A stretch of DNA of 64,000 nt, taken from positions 2,636,501 through 2,700,500 of the forward strand of contig OZ026557.1 in assembly GCA_964020155.1 (NCBI GenBank), given 5' to 3'. Positions 61,912 through 64,000 of the stretch are shown one piece after another (within the stretch, counting starts at the first letter, position 1; every line of letters begins with the position of its first letter). The translations under genes and the position numbers were made by a program. The notes under the pieces were generated by a model. It searched no databases. It had not been told where the DNA came from and was given only the letters and a program-made list of their open reading frames with translations. This DNA comes from Chondrilla cf. caribensis (Eukaryota > Porifera > Demospongiae > Chondrillida > Chondrillidae).

Positions 61912-64000
61912 GTATGGATTATCATGTTTATATCAGTGTCGTTGCAATCAGCCATAATTGCATCGATTATGATTACAAATTCTTGAATATATACAGTAAA
62001 GACCTAATTTCATCAATTACAAAACTTGACAAAAGTAGCTCTGCCGTTACTACTACTGTACTTATGTGATGTTAGAAGTACAATTTCGACTTCCTCTTGT
62101 ATATAATATGAATAATATATATATATTTATTTATTTATTTATTCATGTAGACATTTATGGGATACTGTTCAGGCCTATTTAGAATCATCAAAAACACGTT
62201 TCAACACTTAAAAGGTCCTATAGTGTGAGGTACTCCCAATGGGGTCATGGATGATGGAGCAAAATGGCTACGTAGTACCGAGTGGTAATGCTGTTATAAT
62301 TTTTATGTAATTGGACTCAAATTACAGCTAAGTAACAAACATAATCAGCTACCATTACAATAACCATTGGTTAAAATTTCCAAGATGTTTTTGACATAGC
62401 TTGGAAGTGTGCAATCTTGTACTGTGAGTCATTATCACATGTAGCCATATTGCCAATACCTCTGGTGTGTATGTAATGTGTGTATACTGTACGTACGTAC
62501 ATAGTAAGGTATGTACATATGTGAGTGTATTTTAGGGACATACGTACATGTGTATTATACCGTGGGAGTGTATTGCTACACACATTCCAGTAATGTTCGC
62601 TTCACTAAATCAACAGTGAGGTAGATATTGATAACTGTGGATAGACATTTGGTCTAAATAATTAGGAAGTTGGTACCTTCAACCACGCATGTAATATACA
62701 CGTATGCTTCCTGTCAGAGGTATGCTCTATTCATGGCAGTTGGTATAGTTTGTGTGCACAAGATTTGGTAACAAGCAAGTTGCATCACACATATGTAGGT
62801 ATGCGCCATGAAATCCTTCATTGACAAGCTTTTGCATGGGAGTAAATCCTGACTTCAAAGAACATGCAAGTGATTGTGATTGAAGCAATGCTTGATGACA
62901 GAACTTCATGACTCATGAATATCAAACCGTCTTCAAATGGCTTCAAAGTATATAATACGTACTGTACCTTCAGTACGTACTTACTTAAGACTAATTTCTC
63001 TGGTAATTTTTCTCATGTACTGTAATAATCAACCAAGAATGTGAACTGACTGTATGATCAAATATTGGAGAAATTTTATGTACAGTTATTCAAGGATGCA
63101 CACGTGTAGATAAAAGTGGAGGATTTTCCTACAGCTTGAGCTCTGCTAATCACACATTAGCTGTTATAAAGGATTATAGCTGACATCATCTCAACATACA
63201 TCATATGCTCATCACTCAACCTAATCATGTCATTCTCTCATTACCTGAAATCACTAAACTTCCCAATGATCCTTGCTTCTGGTTAATTTGAAATTCTACA
63301 TGCCGCCCAACATTCTCACTGATACATCTTGTCTTTCTTAGAAAACATCTCCCTACTATTTAGCGGTATGAAATGGGCACTCGAGCAGTGCAACATATAT
63401 AAATGCACATGTCTGGGACACTGTGCACCCACGTTACTTGATATTATATGTGTCACACTGTTCTTGTGTCCGTGTGTCACCAGCGTGACATCTGTTGGTA
63501 CAAACAATAGAAATTGCATCAATTAAACACCTGGGAACATTGTACATTTGGTGAGATTTTTTACATATTGTAAAATGGTTGCACAATGCTACTGTTTTTT
63601 ATGTCTATGGCAGCAGATGTTATATTTTGACAGTATGTAATTTTGAATATCAAATTTGAAGCAGTTCAAATCATGCTCCCTTCAGTTGGTCAATGTACAG
63701 TATTCTGCACTATGATAATGATAATATTGTGTACATTAATCTATACTGTATCTATGATTGGATGTTGTCTTACCTGTTAGATTTAGTAAGAAAATTGTCT
63801 TCAGATATGTGAGACAATTTTAAAATGATAATGTGTAGATTCGAGTAAATTCTTTGTTGGGTGTAGGTACTGGTCTAATTTGTTACTGTTATGTACCTAC
63901 TATAGACCAATTTCTATGTTAGTTTGATTGTGAAATAATGAATATGGTAGCAGCAGCATACATACATACGTAGATTCCCCAACCTGTATTGTGTGCTGTG
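61912..64000. other. GTF2H2 intron 5 or beyond, no gene seen
   Basis: AT-rich sequence with TATTTATTTATT near 62130 and many TACGTA/GTACAT words. No further p44 exon, other coding region or RNA was recognised. Confidence 0.5.

Overview
This is a 64 kb piece of an animal nuclear genome, most likely from a sponge (demosponge). It is AT-rich, with many short spliceosomal introns, tightly packed genes, long (CA/TG)n tracts and small decayed transposons. The metazoan gene content includes NUF2, TFIIH p44, mitofusins, TRIM-NHL, an astacin/CUB/EGF protease and an ankyrin-ROCO protein. The sponge assignment is inferred from style and gene content and was not tested by a search. No CRISPR array, rRNA or convincing tRNA was seen.

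Layout, left to right. (1) 1-733 (-): SpoU/TrmH-type RNA 2'-O-methyltransferase, running off the left edge, head-to-head with 889-6795 (+), an ankyrin-Roc-COR protein in 4 exons. (2) 7190-19233: two tandem TRIM-NHL genes (+). Their promoter, 5' non-coding exon and first intron are duplicated along with the coding exon. A decayed reverse-transcriptase element lies between them and a Penelope-like fragment follows them. (3) 20776-33436: two mitofusin-like genes in head-to-head inverted orientation, 13 exons (-) and about 14 exons (+). (4) 35747-45510: a GOLM-like type II membrane protein (-, 7 exons) head-to-head with the kinetochore protein NUF2 (+, 18 exons). (5) 45809-55196 (+): a secreted tolloid-like astacin protease in 21 exons with 14 EGF modules, one per exon. 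(6) 55984-57369 (-): a secreted EGF-CUB protein, head-to-head with 57456-61911+ (+), the first five exons of TFIIH subunit p44 (GTF2H2), which runs off the right edge.

Exon models were built by hand from splice signals and reading-frame phase. For the ankyrin-ROCO, first mitofusin, GOLM-like, NUF2, tolloid-like and EGF-CUB genes, the summed exon lengths are exact multiples of three and end in a stop codon. That gives proteins of 999, 701, 329, 439, 1236 and 281 aa.

The most striking pattern is gene pairing. Four divergent pairs have start codons separated by only 155, 435, 131 and 86 bp, so shared bidirectional promoters are likely. Other points for a second look are the inverted mitofusin duplication, the tolloid-like protein with an expanded EGF block, the promoter-inclusive TRIM-NHL duplication with uneven divergence, a high proportion of GC-AG introns, a perfect 77 bp inverted repeat, and several small transposons with readable ends.
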